DNA of 64,000 nt from Ganoderma boninense (Eukaryota; Basidiomycota; Agaricomycetes; Polyporales; Polyporaceae): the NCBI GenBank assembly GCA_002900995.3, contig CM035304.1:4790134-4854133 (forward strand). The letters run 5' to 3'. Shown here piece by piece: positions 1-11,538 of the stretch (position 1 is the stretch's first letter; each line of letters opens with the position of its first letter). The translations under genes and the position numbers were made by a program. Under the pieces are notes generated by a model. That model was not told the DNA's origin, searched no databases, and was given only the letters and a program-made list of their open reading frames with translations.

Positions 1-1486
1 GGCGTACTCGCCGTAGAGGTCCGGGAACAGCGGCACAGAGAGCGCGAGCGACGCCAGGTGCGGGAGGTGGAGAAACACGCGCTCCCATGTCGGGGCGTCC
101 GCCTGCTGGCAGTCTGCAACGACCTTGAGCGCGTGGTCAGCGTCGCGGACGCGAACACGTGGAGGAGATCGTCGAGGGCCTTGGGGAGGGAGTGCTCCCA
201 GATCTCGAACGCGGGGGAACAGATGCTAAGAGTGACCAGATGGGAGTCGGGAACTTCTGGCTCTGCGTAGGGACCCGAGAGGTGGAGGCTGGAATAATCG
301 CTATAGGACTCCGCACCCTTCTGTAGGCCGCCGCGGAGTCCGTAGGTCTGTCCATGGACAGTGACTTCCGCATCTGCCACTTGTGCAAGCACCGGGAGGG
401 CAGTTGAAGGCCTTGGGGGTAAAATTGCTACAATGGTTTCTTGCACTTCATCTTCACGGACGTCCGCAAGAAGGGAATAGACGTAAAGCGAGGTCGTGGG
501 TGGAGTGATCAGATGGGAAAGGAACTGCAATGTAAGGGATGGAGAGTGCTTTGCCATGATTAACTTCATAAGACGAGGGAGACCTAACGGCTGCCGAGGA
601 GGGGAGGGAGTGGCTGGGGACGGTCAGAAAGATGCTGCAAAACCCCACTCAGCTCGAGGATCTCTAGAGCTTCAGTCGCAGCGAGGGCATCCAAGAAGTG
701 GCAGAGCGAGAACTTGGCGCTACAATGCCGTAAGGATAGCCTTCGGAGGTTTGTGAATAGAGGGACGTCGGATGGAACAGTCATCCCTATGAGAGTCAAG
801 TCTAAGAGACGCGGGAATTGACGGTGGGTTAAAGAGAGATCGTCGACTTGATCTTCCTCCAATGGCTGATGAGGATGGTCGCCGCTCGGCTCGATCGAAA
901 GCTTGAGAACTTCCAGGGCAGGCAATCCGTCGATAAGAAGGGCGAGTGGTGAATAACGATCCCGCCACCAAAGGCAGAGGCGGCGGATGCGATTGGTGTT
1001 AGGGGACAGGCGATGGAGGTGAGAATTGAGGAAATCGAACTGAGAACTGGGTGCCTCGCAGTGAACATGAAGGGGTGCCGGAGCCGAACGAAGGAGGCAA
1101 AGGTCGGTCCATTTTACTTTGCTCCTGCGATTCGGGTTGAAGGTGCACCAGAGTTTCCGCGAAGCGAGGACAACCTCGCGCCAGTGGCGGCATACTAGCA
1201 TTACACTAGTCCAAAACGGAGGCCAAGCGTTTATTCGTACGGCAGAGGTCGTGGGGCAGACATAGGGAGTATCCATTATAATACGCCGCAGAATAAAATT
1301 CGTCTGTTGAACATCGAAGAAGATTGAAGCTAGGATTTCGACCGGGAGATTGTTGACGGGAAGAGTGTAGTTCCAGGAAGTTGCATTTTGGATATGATGC
1401 CAAGGAGCACTATCGCTGGCGGTGGCGACTGTCAGCTCGCGGTCGACGGGGATGTCGAGGTGCTCACGTATGCAGTCTGTCATCAT
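1..1486 (-). CDS. F-box protein with LRR-like C-terminus (F-box 1), partial, one frame break
   Basis: Likely substrate-recognition subunit of an SCF ubiquitin ligase. The ATG is at 1486. A typical fungal F-box lies near residues 40-100 (LPVNNLPVEILASIFFDV, later MLVCRHWREVVLASRKLWC), followed by Leu-rich segments resembling the other F-box genes in this window. The first frame ends at a stop near 584. The homologous C-terminal sequence (LPRLMKLIM, then FLSHLITPPTTSLYVYSLL) continues in the next frame with no plausible intron between, so there is a 1-nt break at about 585-600. The C-terminus runs off the window. Upstream it is divergent from the MYND gene. The F-box assignment is firm; the substrate is unknown. 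Confidence 0.8.
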
Positions 1487-1844
1487 GCATCATGGGTCAT
1501 CGATTGTCAAGTTTCTGGGAGGACGATCATCCACACGGCTAGCTTCCGCGCCGAGAAGGAAGAGAGAAACAATCTACTTCACTACTGCTGCAGAGTGAGA
1601 TGTATAGCCAGATCTGAGGGGGTGACGGTAGTTCCCAGAGAATAAATGAGTTGGGGAGCCAAGTTCAACGAGGTTCAATGTGATGTCTTATTATGCAGTC
1701 AAATAGAATGACTAATAGCGATCTGATCGATCGCTTTTGGGTCCTGGCACTGCTTTCGCGCGGTTCCAGTTACTATGGTGCAGGCTTGCACCGTGGCACT
1801 ACTCTCCACAAACTCTCCCTACATCTTGCTCTGAATTTCCTACC
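1487..1844. other. divergent intergenic region between F-box 1 and the MYND gene
   Basis: This is the 358-nt spacer between two divergently transcribed genes and presumably holds both promoters. I see no clear TATA element, repeat or RNA gene. Confidence 0.4.
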
Positions 1845-3350
1845 ATGCCGGATAATCTAGACTATTGGTTCCGTGAACACCAGTTCCGTCGTCGACTTAT
1901 CGCTCACGAGAGGCGAGAAAGACATGCTCTCCGTCACCAATGCAATCACTGCCACAAGATCAGCGAGACTGACTTGCGAGCTTGCTCAGCCTGCAAGTTT
2001 GTGAAGATCCTCAATTTCGTCTGATACTGTCTTGACCCCAGTGTCGTCAATTGTTGTACTTAGGTCTGTGCGCTACTGCGACAGAAGCTGCCAGATTAGC
2101 CACTACAAGAACGGCCACAAGGGTGTCTGCCAGAAGTTTAGGGAGCCTCCCATTACCGCATTTTTCATGGTGGATCCCCTCCCTGATAGCTCCCATCCGC
2201 CGCATCCCATCATTGGCCATGCTACCGAAGAAGGTCTCGGTATGTGGGTGTCTATCGATGGGTCGATTGACTGCGAGTGAGCGTGCCGTTCCAATGATGA
2301 TGCTCTCCATCGTCACAATGCGCACCTCACTACGACAGACTCCAGCCTCTCATATTCCCTATGCGGCCACCTGCGGGCCCTTTTGAAATCGAGGAACGGA
2401 GAAGGCAGAGCCGGGAAGATCCACGCACCACCACCCAGTATAAGGCATACGCCAACACCCTTCTGACCCTCAAGATTCTTGTTCAGAATCGCAGTGAGGC
2501 CAGCGAGCTGGGCATGGTCTTCGCTGCACGCACGTTCATCCAGTGTTTGCCGGAGTTCGCAGACAGTGTGATGTTTACATATCTGGGAACTGCGGACCGC
2601 TGCCTACTCGACGAAAGGTGCGCCTTCCTTCCTCGACATGGGCCCTTCAATGGTACGTCAGTCGTCTTTTCTAAATCGTTGCTTTCCTCCAGCACCGGCG
2701 TCGTGAGATGTGCCCCTGCGCGCGATCCGTTCACCAATCGCCCGCGTGTATGCATCAACAACTTTAATGGTCACGAAGTGCGTGTGTCATTTCGTTCCTG
2801 ACGAGACCCCCCCCTGAACTCATGGTGCGCAGATCAGAGACGACGCGTTCTTACCCTTCCGCAGTCATCGACGCCGAGCAGGGTATCTTCCTGCTTGGCC
2901 GGGGCGACTTCGCAATCTTGCACGTACAGTTTCGCCTGGGCGATGGCACCGTATTCTGGAGGGAGCTCGAAGCACTCACCTTCACGGAGAACCTCTTTCT
3001 CCCTATTTTATCTGGCATAAAACAGCCCTCGGCAGAGGACCGCGCCAGGATGCAGTTACCTCAATCGGCAGCTCAACGATGACTTCGATGCCGACTTTTG
3101 CGATGGGTTGCTGCCCGATGAAGGACTCTACGCTGCCATCTGCCACGAAGAGGTCAGCGAGCATTATATAGATTTCTGCGGGCTTGGAATACAAGAAGGG
3201 AGACGTGCCTTCGTAGAAAGTCACTTCGGGAGAGAACAGGCGGAGAGGTGGGAGCGGATCCGTAGGACTCTGGTGAGAGAACTAGTCATCCAAACCATCA
3301 GCAGTCGTTTGTGGTGTACACACTCTCTATTTATCATCACGTTAGCCTAA
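1845..3350 (+). CDS. MYND-type zinc-finger protein, at least four exons, one frame break
   Basis: The start is ATG 1845 (MPDNLDYWFREHQF). Exon 1 (1845-1996) carries the first half of a MYND finger (CNHCHKISETDLRACSAC). Exon 2 (2064-2276) completes it (VRYCDRSCQISHYKNGHKGVC), and the splice restores the C-x2-C...C-x2-C...C-x3-C...H-x3-C spacing. Exon 3 starts at 2339; both first introns are in phase 2 and about 62-67 nt long. A later intron ends at the pyrimidine-rich acceptor near 2865, with its donor somewhere in 2770-2785. The coding frame then shifts by one base near 3055 (DRARMQL to YLNRQLNDDFDADFCDGLL) without an intron, probably a missing base. MYND fingers mediate protein-protein contacts. 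The rest of the protein is a fungal-specific region I cannot name. Confidence 0.7.
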
Positions 3351-3514
3351 GCTGCTATACCTATGCGCTTAGCACATTCGCTCGATGCGAACCCGCGCAT
3401 CTGCTCTCGGATTTCGTGACTACGTTGACATGCCTTCATATAACGACATCTAAATCGTAAGTAGGGCGTATCTAGTGCCCCACAAGTCGAGGGGTAAATA
3501 GCCCGCAAGGCCAC

Positions 3515-6109
3515 TCAAAGCTTCGCCCGCTCCTTCTTGGCACCAGGCTGAACGAGTTTGATCTTGCCCTCCTTCATGGCCTCCTTTAGCTGATCCCGCA
3601 CCACACGCCGCAGCAGCTTCCCGCTCGGGTTCTTCGGCACTGCGTCGACAAACTGAACGCCCGCCAGCCACTTGTACTGTGTCTTGTGGTCCGAGACGTG
3701 CTGTAATGGCTGTCAAACGGAGTTCTCGTTCCTCATGCTCAACGCGATCAAACGCACCTTCAGGATGGCCTGCCGGGCACGCTCCTCGTCCTTCGGGTTC
3801 TTCGCAACACGTTTGCGCACCTCCTCGTGCAATACGACGAACGCGAAGGGCAGCTCGCCGCTGTACTCGTCCGGCGCTGCCACGACGCACACGTCCGCGA
3901 CGTCGGGGTGGTCGAGCAGGTGGCCCTCCAGCTCTGCAGGCGCGACTTGGAACCCGCGCACCTTGATGAGCTCCTGCACGCCATGCGACATGAGCACCAC
4001 GCCCGCCCACCCGACGAGGACACTGCGAGACGCACCTTGATGCGGTCGATGATAAACAGCTCCTTCTTCTCGTTCACGTATCCCTCGTCCCCAGTGTGCA
4101 CCCACCCGTCCTTGAACGTCTCCGCCGTCGCCTCGGGGTTGTCCAAGTAACCGATCGCCATGCTCGGCCCCGTCACGATCAGGTGGCCCGTCTCGTTGAA
4201 CCCGCCCCACGAGCCGTCGGTCTTCTGGATGCGACACGCGGTGCCGGGGATGAGGCGGCCAGCGGACCCCGGGGTGCCGATGCGCATGTCGAGCTGTGGG
4301 AAGGAGAAGGTGGTGCAGGTCTCGGTCATGCCGTAGCCCTGGCCGATGCGCGAGTTCTTGAGCACTTTCGCGACCTGGTGCGTAAGCTCGGCGGAGAGCG
4401 GCGCAGCGCCCGAGGTCATGAGCTTGACGCTGCTGAGGTCGTAGTTCTTCACTGCTGGATGCTAAGATAGGGAGTCATCAATAACCCCTGACCGGATTGT
4501 GCAGAGGCTGATGGACATGCCTTGCAAAGCAGGACGACCATTGGCGGAACAAGGCTGCAGTTAACGTCAGCTCGTGTCAAAACAGGAGAAGTGGTCAAAA
4601 CATGGGTTAAACTCACGTTAGATGAGTGATTTTATAACGCTGAATGGATTTCAGCATGTTCTCGAAGTTGAACTTCGACACAACGACGAGAGACATCTGG
4701 TAGGCCAAGGTCGCGTCAACCAGGATGCTCAGAGAGAATGCAGATGAAGACCGTACCCCGCAGAAAAGGAAGAAATGCAAAGCCGACAACGATACCATAA
4801 ATGTCTGCAGATAGTTTCAAAGGGTCAAACTTCCTCCAATAGTGAGCATCGCTGACTGCACGCACGGTACCACGGCAGCACTAAACGAAATTTGAGGTCA
4901 ACAAGGTACTGCCTCTACAAAGATTCCGAATAAAACATACCTGCCAGCCCGACATCCCCGGCACCGTAGATCTTCTGGTTGTTCGGCAGCTCTGCATCTC
5001 TGGTATTCGCGTACTGCTTCATCTGCACGCAATTCGCAATGACCGAGTAATGTGGGATCATGACCGCTTTCGGCCGCCCCGTCGTCCCGCTGGAGAAAAA
5101 CAGAAGTGCGATCTTAGTCTTGCCCTCTCCCGGCTTGAGGCGAGGCTCGACATAGCGCTTGGGCTGGATGAGGCCCTCCTTGATGAGCTCGCGAATGGTG
5201 ATATGGTGGTCTCCAGGAACGGCGTCGAACAGAACAATGCGGTCATCGCGGATGCCTGCCTTTCGCGCCGCTTCGAGGCCGACCTTGGCGGAGTCGCGGT
5301 GGAGGAAGAGGACGGTCGCCTTTGCGGTCTTGATCTGATAGACGAGCTCGTCGGCGGTATATGCGGGATTGGCGCCACTAAATTGGGCGAGCAGCGAGAC
5401 AGAGATTGGGTTCGATGACTGCGGGGGCGAAGAGAAGAGAACCTGACGTACGTGACAACGCCCCCGACCCGATGTGTAGCCCTGTATTCCCCATGCACCA
5501 CCAATCAGCACGGCCATCACCCGGCGTAGCGTGTTCCTGCGTACCAAATCACCGTAGGGTAGTCTGTCGAAAGGGGTCAGTCGGGTACCTCGAACGTCGG
5601 ATCCGAGCAGGGTAAACTCACCGACATGGTTGGGGCCGAAGACGCAGACTGGGCGAGAGCGGGATGAGGACAGAGAAGGCGCGACGGGGCGAGATGCCTG
5701 GGCCGGAAGCAGTACTCACCGACGTCACCATCCCCTGTGCGTCCGCGTTTGCACTCCAGTCAGCACTCTCTCTTCTCGCACCTCAACCACCACCACGAGC
5801 GCTGCTCACCAATTCCCCATCGTATGTGAAAAGCGTTCGCCAGTCCAAAGACTCGTGCGCGGAGCTAGGGAACCGTTCCAGTTGAGCATCACACACGAAG
5901 TCATGCAGGTGGGCGCATATAGTCACCTCATCTCCAGTTATGTGCCGTCCAGTCGCGTCGTCAATGAAGTATGTCGGACTTCTGAGGTGTAACGCTTCGC
6001 CTCCAAGCTCGTGGTGCTGGTCGAAGAAGAACTGGGGGATTGTCACGTCGTCAGGGATGTGGGGGAGCGGGCCGCCATCTCCATATATGGTCGGGATGTT
6101 CTGTTCCAT
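3515..6109 (-). CDS. acyl-CoA ligase (4-coumarate-CoA-ligase-like), peroxisomal; ligase A
   Basis: Adenylate-forming enzyme that should convert a carboxylic acid, ATP and CoA to an acyl-CoA. Visible motifs are the P-loop [16 protein letters not shown] (near 5070), [13 protein letters not shown] (A5), [21 protein letters not shown], the A8 block [20 protein letters not shown] and the catalytic-Lys block [11 protein letters not shown]. The last residues are KKERAKL, a PTS1 peroxisomal signal. Exon 1 is 6109-5927 and exon 2 is 5864-5810. Four microexons follow: 5734-5720 (15 nt), 5648-5622 (27), 5563-5545 (19) and 5481-5452 (30); they read in frame as [15 protein letters not shown] and onward to the ANPAYT block. 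One intron (4520-4462) appears to be GC-AG. I preferred ATG 6109 over the upstream in-frame ATG 6148 because it better matches ligase B. The acyl substrate cannot be told from sequence. Confidence 0.9.
4462..4520 (-). other. probable GC-AG intron in ligase A
   Basis: Minus-strand exon ends TGCAAG, the intron begins GCATGT and ends CTTAG, and the next exon begins CATCCAGCA. This splice gives [15 protein letters not shown], matching the uninterrupted LLCKHPAVKKYDLSS of ligase B. Ligase C has a normal GT-AG intron at the same position and phase. The GT alternative four bases downstream would give CKASVKN and lose the conserved HP. Confidence 0.65.
5913..5924 (+). repeat. dispersed 12-mer GCGCATATAGTC, copy 1, at a 5' splice site
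   Basis: Exact copy; on the minus strand it follows the first GT of intron 1 of ligase A (GTGACTATATGCGC). Confidence 0.7.
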
Positions 6110-7257
6110 GTCAGGTAGGTCGCGCAGGAACTTGGTGACGGCCTTCAATTGAGGCTACCGGGTCGGTCGGATGAATAGACAGGCTTCCGAAGCCTGAAGA
6201 GCGTCGTGGGTGAGTACCGGTAGCAATGCCGTTCGTAGACCGGTGGGCGGGGTTTGTGGTTGGTCTGGGTATCTCGAGCAGCACGCGTGTTCCCTCAAGC
6301 GACGCTCATCTTCTTATATACAGGCGTTATCCACCTCGAATGATGTTGGTCCGCCCGATCACGATTCTTGCAACGACGAAGGTACGGCCTTAGCGTGGGG
6401 GTCACGGGGGAGACGCCAACGACGCTAGTTCCGATTCCGCTAGGACGTATCTGGATGCCGACCCGACATTGCTTGGAATTCACATGACCACTAGTTTACT
6501 GTCAACCTGGCGCAGCGTCGTGTCAGAGCATCTCCGTCAACGCGGAGGTTCACCTTGGAACTTGAGAGAGTCGGATTGAAATCGGGTACGTTGACTTCCT
6601 TTTGACTCATCAAGGCTTTGTGCCACCGTTCCAGGTCGAGATGTTTACACGAATGGTCGACTCTTGGTCACCAGGAAGACGTACGTCTACTTAATTTTTT
6701 CACTAAAGAACCCAAGGGCGTTAACTCGACCCAACCCCATGGCTCATGTTCCTTGCATAATCAATTCACCATGCCACAGGTCCAGGGCGCCCACAGCGTA
6801 GGAGTTGACGAAGAAGGCCCAGAATGTGTGTAATCTTCCACAGATCGTAGCCATCATCCGACTTATCGTCTGATACCACAAGCTAGACATGGTGCCACCC
6901 CTGGCACCCCCTTGTATCTGTTGCATCGGACTTTAGCCGTCTGAAGTTGTCTCAACTCAATCAGGACCTTTGCTTATAGCCGACGGTAAAGGCGCAATCA
7001 TCGGCTTGTCGCCAGTCGCAATTGGTCACATACCAGCGAAAGTAAGTTCCAAAAAAAAGGAAGAAAAAAACCATGAATTCTAGACAAATATTCACGCAAT
7101 ACTGATGCTCCTCCACAAGAGAACAAACAGCCTCTCGAGGCAACCCTAAATATTGCGCCGGGGGGGGACGATTGAGTTCTCGCTCATCCGTTGTGACTCA
7201 ACAAGGTAGATATACGTACTCGCATTACCAAGACACGCAGACCCCACACGCTCCCGG
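6110..7257. other. intergenic region between ligases A and B
   Basis: This 1.1-kb spacer separates two tandem minus-strand genes. Apart from the TATA-like element I see no conserved coding sequence, terminal repeat or tRNA. Short open frames here have no recognisable composition. Confidence 0.4.
6313..6320 (-). promoter_or_regulatory. TATA box candidate for ligase A
   Basis: TATATAAG reads on the minus strand about 205 nt upstream of the ligase A ATG. Tandem ligase B has a TATA-like palindrome at a similar distance. Assigned from position and consensus only. Confidence 0.4.
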
Positions 7258-10059
7258 TCAAAGCTTCGCCTTCGCACGGACCGGCAGCACCAGCTTCCCG
7301 GTACTTTGAAGCTCTTTCGCGCGGTCACGCAAGAACCGCCGGAGAAGCTTACCGCTCGGGTTTTTCGGGATCACCTCGACGAACTCGACCGCGGCGAGGT
7401 GTTTGTAGTTAACCTTGTGATCCGCCACATGCTGCCAACCGAATAGACGTCAGCACGTGCCTCGCCGAGAACCATGTAAAAGGCAGAAGGGAAGACATAG
7501 GCGGACAGCAACGGGACGCGCCCGACGGCCACGCACCTTCATGATCGCGTCCTTAACCCCCACTTCCTCTTTCCCATCCTTGAGCTGCGTGAGCGCGCTC
7601 ACGCTGGGCACGACGAACGCGAGGGGAAGCTCGCCGGAGTACTCGTCGGGGATGCCAACCACGCAGACGTCGCCGACATCGGGATGGTCAAGCAGGTGGC
7701 CCTCGAGCTCCGCGGGCGGCACTTGGAAGCCACGGACCTTGATGAGCTCCTTGATACGGTCGACGACGAAGATCTCCTTGCGCTCGTTGAAGTAGACCTC
7801 GTCCCCGGTGCGCACCCACCCGTCGAGGAATGTTTCTTCTGTCCTGAATACGGGATCATCAGTTCGTGTTCAGTGCCCCCTTCGGGGTGGCGGGATGGAG
7901 GTGGGGGCGCACTCACGCTTCCTTGTTGTTGAGGTACCCGAGCGACATGCTCGGGCCCGTGATGATCAGCTCCCCCCGCTCGCCGATCCCCGCCAGGGAC
8001 CCGTCGGGCTTGACGACGCGCGCGATGCACCCCGGAAGAAGCACGCCGCCGCTGCCAAGTGAGCCGAGTCGGCGGTCGTTGGGCGGGAACGTGACCGCCG
8101 TGCAGGTTTCGGTCATGCCGTAGGCCTGCCCGATCCAGCACCCGGGGAGGAAGGACTCCAGCTGGGTCGTGAGCTCGGAGCTTAGTGGCGCAGCGCCGCT
8201 CATGAGCATGCGGACCGAGCTGAGGTCGTACTTCTTCACTGCTGGATGCTTGCAGAGAAGGACGACCATGGGTGGTACCAGGCTGGAATGACGCGGACGC
8301 CGGTCAGAGGATGGAACAGGAGGAGCCAGAGATAGAGATAAGAGAGGGGGGAGGGAGGGCCTACCACAGGTGCGTAATTCGGTACCGCTGAATGCTGTTG
8401 AGCATCTGCTCGAAGTTAAATTTCTGGACAACGACCAACGTCGTCTACGAAGCAGCACATTAAGCCTCTCCATATTGTGGTCCTTTTCAATGCTCACTCA
8501 CCCCAACAAACAGGTGGAAATGCATCACCACGACAAGGCCATATATGTCTGTTTAGGTAATGTGAGGGTGCGATATTCTCCTCATCTTGGAGTATTGACC
8601 TACGGTAAAATGGCAGAACTAGAAATTTGGGGGCCATCACCATTCAGCATACCATTTGACGGCACGATTTCTTTCAGGAAGACTCACGGGCAAGAATTTT
8701 GCTCCCCGGCAAGTAGCGTTGCATCTCCTTTGGTTTCTTCTTGTCCGTTGCCCCAACATAGTGTGCCATCTGGATAACATTGGCGAGGACTGCATAGTGA
8801 GGGATCATCACAGCCTCAAATTCACCGCTTCAGCACTTCCGTACATGCATGGCCTGCACTTTTGCAAGCAAGACTCAGCTTTACCTTTGGCCGGCCCGTT
8901 GTTCCGCTGCTGAAGCTCAGGAACGCCAATTTCCTCCTTCCCTCTCCAGGCGCGAGCCTACGCTCGACGAACGCTTGCGGCTGCCCTAGGCCTTCCTCAA
9001 CAAGTGTGTCTACAGTCACGTTCTTCGCGTCCGGTACGTCGTCGAATAATACCACGCGATCATTGGGGATGCCTGCTTTCTGCGCCGCGGCAAGAGCGAC
9101 GGGCAGGGAGCCTGCATGCGATATGAGGACGCGCGCCTTCGTCGCACCAAGTTGATATTCAAGTTCTTCCGCGGTGTAGGCCGGATTCGCGCCGCTGCTC
9201 GCGCGGCGTGTGTGAGACCGAAGAGAGAGATACACACGAAAAGCACGGAGACGCACGATACGATGGCACCTAATCTGTGAATAGCCCTACACACAACATG
9301 GCGGCACAGTCAGGTCGGATGATTTGGACGCAGGTTGTGACGCATACCAGATTGCCACGGGGTAATCTGCACGGATGAGGCGTCGTCGTCAGCTTCCGTT
9401 CGCCGTGGGGCGCCGCAGGAGATGCGGCCTTTGCGTGCACAGACGCGTCGCGGCATCTCCGCACCCGGTCCGCGCACAAGGGCCGCACGCTCGCAGCAGA
9501 GGTGGGGCGACGCACCGATGTGATTGGGGCCAAAGATACAGACTGCACGGGTGGGGCCGCGCGCTGTGTCAGCCTCTGCAAATCAGAGCGAGAATCGTGC
9601 CATGACGGCGTACCGACATCGTCCTCCCCTTGACAATGACAAGGTGCGCGCGTGTCAGGCCAACTGTATCACGCACGCCGCAAAAGCCACAGGCGACAGA
9701 CGCACCGATGTTCCAACGCAGCTTCAGCGCGTTCGCGAGGCCGAACGTCCGTGCCCGCAGCTGTGTAAGACGAGGTGCGCGCAAGGTGCGCGGTCAGCTC
9801 AGCTCCGTGGCTACCGTGCGGCCGTCCGGTGTCCTCCGCCGCCGCACTTCGGGCGCGCTTCGGGGACATCCGATTTGGAGAGGAGACTACTCACCTCATC
9901 CGAACCAACTTCACGGCCCGATAGCTCGTCTATGCACCATGGCTGTGGCGCCTTGAGGACCGGCCGCGCGGGATGGTGGACGTCGAGAATGAACTGGGGT
10001 ATGGTAAGGTCGTCGGGCACGATTGGGATGGGCCCTGCGTCTCCGTGGATTTCTGACAT
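7258..10059 (-). CDS. acyl-CoA ligase (4CL-like), peroxisomal; ligase B
   Basis: Paralogue of ligase A in tandem, same strand. It starts at ATG 10059 (MSEIHGDAGPIPIVPDD). Motifs are [13 protein letters not shown] then AVMIPHY across an intron, [54 protein letters not shown] and [11 protein letters not shown]. It ends VRAKAKL, a PTS1 signal. The same microexons are present at 9628-9614 (15 nt), 9542-9516 (27), 9366-9348 (19) and 9286-9257 (30). Unlike ligases A and C, the LLCKHPAVKKYDLSS stretch is uninterrupted, so that intron has been lost here. The exon before the YGLVV block ends differently (PGSKILAR), so the splice there is uncertain. Probable role: peroxisomal activation of a fatty or aromatic acid. 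Confidence 0.88.
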
Positions 10060-11538
10060 CGTGCGTAACGTCTAGTGGAGTGTCTAGAGTCTAAGGTATC
10101 GTTGGGGGTCCAAGTCGGAGCTCTACCGTCTTGTTCAATAGGGCGAAGTTGATACGAAAGAGCGAGATGGGGCTCAGAAGCTTGAGCAGGGAGCGGCTGG
10201 CAGCGAGAGGTCGGGGTCAATAGAGGTCACGTATCCAAACGGTGGGAGCAGGATCCGTATATATATACGTGTAGACTCGCTCACTGACGGCGCAACTCGC
10301 GTCCCCACGGGCGACGAGCATCTATCGAGAGCCTCAACCGCAAGTCGAGTGTCCACATGATCCCCGTCGTTTCGTGCATGGGGCTCCGCGGCTTTAGCGC
10401 CCATCCCAACAGAAGCTGGCAGATTTTCCCCAGAACGCCAGAGAAGGCCGCAACGCATTGATCATCAAAAGTAATACAAAACCCGGACAACTAAACCACA
10501 CCCGGTTTTCATCAAGGAAGAGTAAGTAGAACCGGTGCCTTATCAGAGGATTATTATGTGCGCATCCATCACGAGAGCGCCATCCACAGCAGAAGCGACG
10601 TCGACGTACGTCTGCAGGAGGCAATCCGAGCTCGAATGGAAGGAAATGATAACATCAGACGTTTTACCAGCGACGTTGCGCGCGACGCGTGGCACTCAAA
10701 CTTCCTCATTCTTGGGCTGAATTACATAAATACTTAGATGGCTTCGAGCCTCGAGGGTCTCAAAACAGGTCCTCACCCGCGGAGCTTCAGCTGTTGGGTA
10801 GGCCCTTAATCATAATGGGAGGTCTGTTTGCACGGACACTCGGGGAACGAACGGTCCGGTCCGCGGAGCTGGAGGATACACTACTTACTAGTATGTACTT
10901 ACCTCGAATAGGACCGAATCAGTCGCTATAAGTATGGTCCTTGGAAGGACCGAACAAGAGACAGATCTCGATGTCCTACTGCATGTAAGTATCACGACTG
11001 CTTCCAGATTCCTAGCCGATCGCCGATCACACTCAACATGAGAAGTGTTCGGGCAACAAAGAAGGCGGTCGTGAATGACGTCGAAAGGCGAGATAAAACC
11101 GGTGTGGACGAAACAATGATGGTACACCATTTGGGGGAATACAGACCAATCCTACAGACAACCCTCTCCTCATCCATTGGGTGGTAAAGTCTTACATAAA
11201 TAGAAACACGAAGAATAAGGACAGTGTGGGTTGTGGTGGCCATGCAGGGGGTATCGAGTGCGGTGCGGAGAGAGAACAGATCATGAAACTTCCAACAGGT
11301 GCGGGAACAGTGAAAACAGGGAAAAGAAGAGACAGCAAAGGACAAGAGAAGTCGGATATGTACAAGAACAGCGGAATGCTGAAAACGAGGACGATAGACA
11401 AGGAGGGAGGGAAGGATCGAGAGTGAATGGGCGTGGTGGAACGTAACGGTCGTGAAAGGAGGGTATGTATCCATTATGTCGTGATAGGGTAGCCGTGGCC
11501 TGTCACCGAAGGTCTTCTGTGGGTCTTCGAGATCGGGA
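10060..11538. other. intergenic region, ligase B promoter and 3' flank of the F-box/WD40 gene
   Basis: No gene is supported in these 1.5 kb. Three GTAAGTA/TACTTAC heptamers lie within 110 nt (10882, 10896 and 10985). The segment 11180-11460 is purine-rich on the plus strand and is probably the 3' UTR of the WD40 gene. Confidence 0.35.
10257..10268 (-). promoter_or_regulatory. TATA-like palindrome upstream of ligase B
   Basis: GTATATATATAC is a perfect 12-bp palindrome about 200 nt upstream of the ligase B start, matching the spacing of the TATA-like site of ligase A. Confidence 0.4.

Noticed and set aside
3450..4470. Several overlapping plus-strand open frames across the ligase genes (also near 7.5-8.1 kb and 53-54 kb)
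   Set aside because: They are antisense shadows of clearly homologous minus-strand exons.
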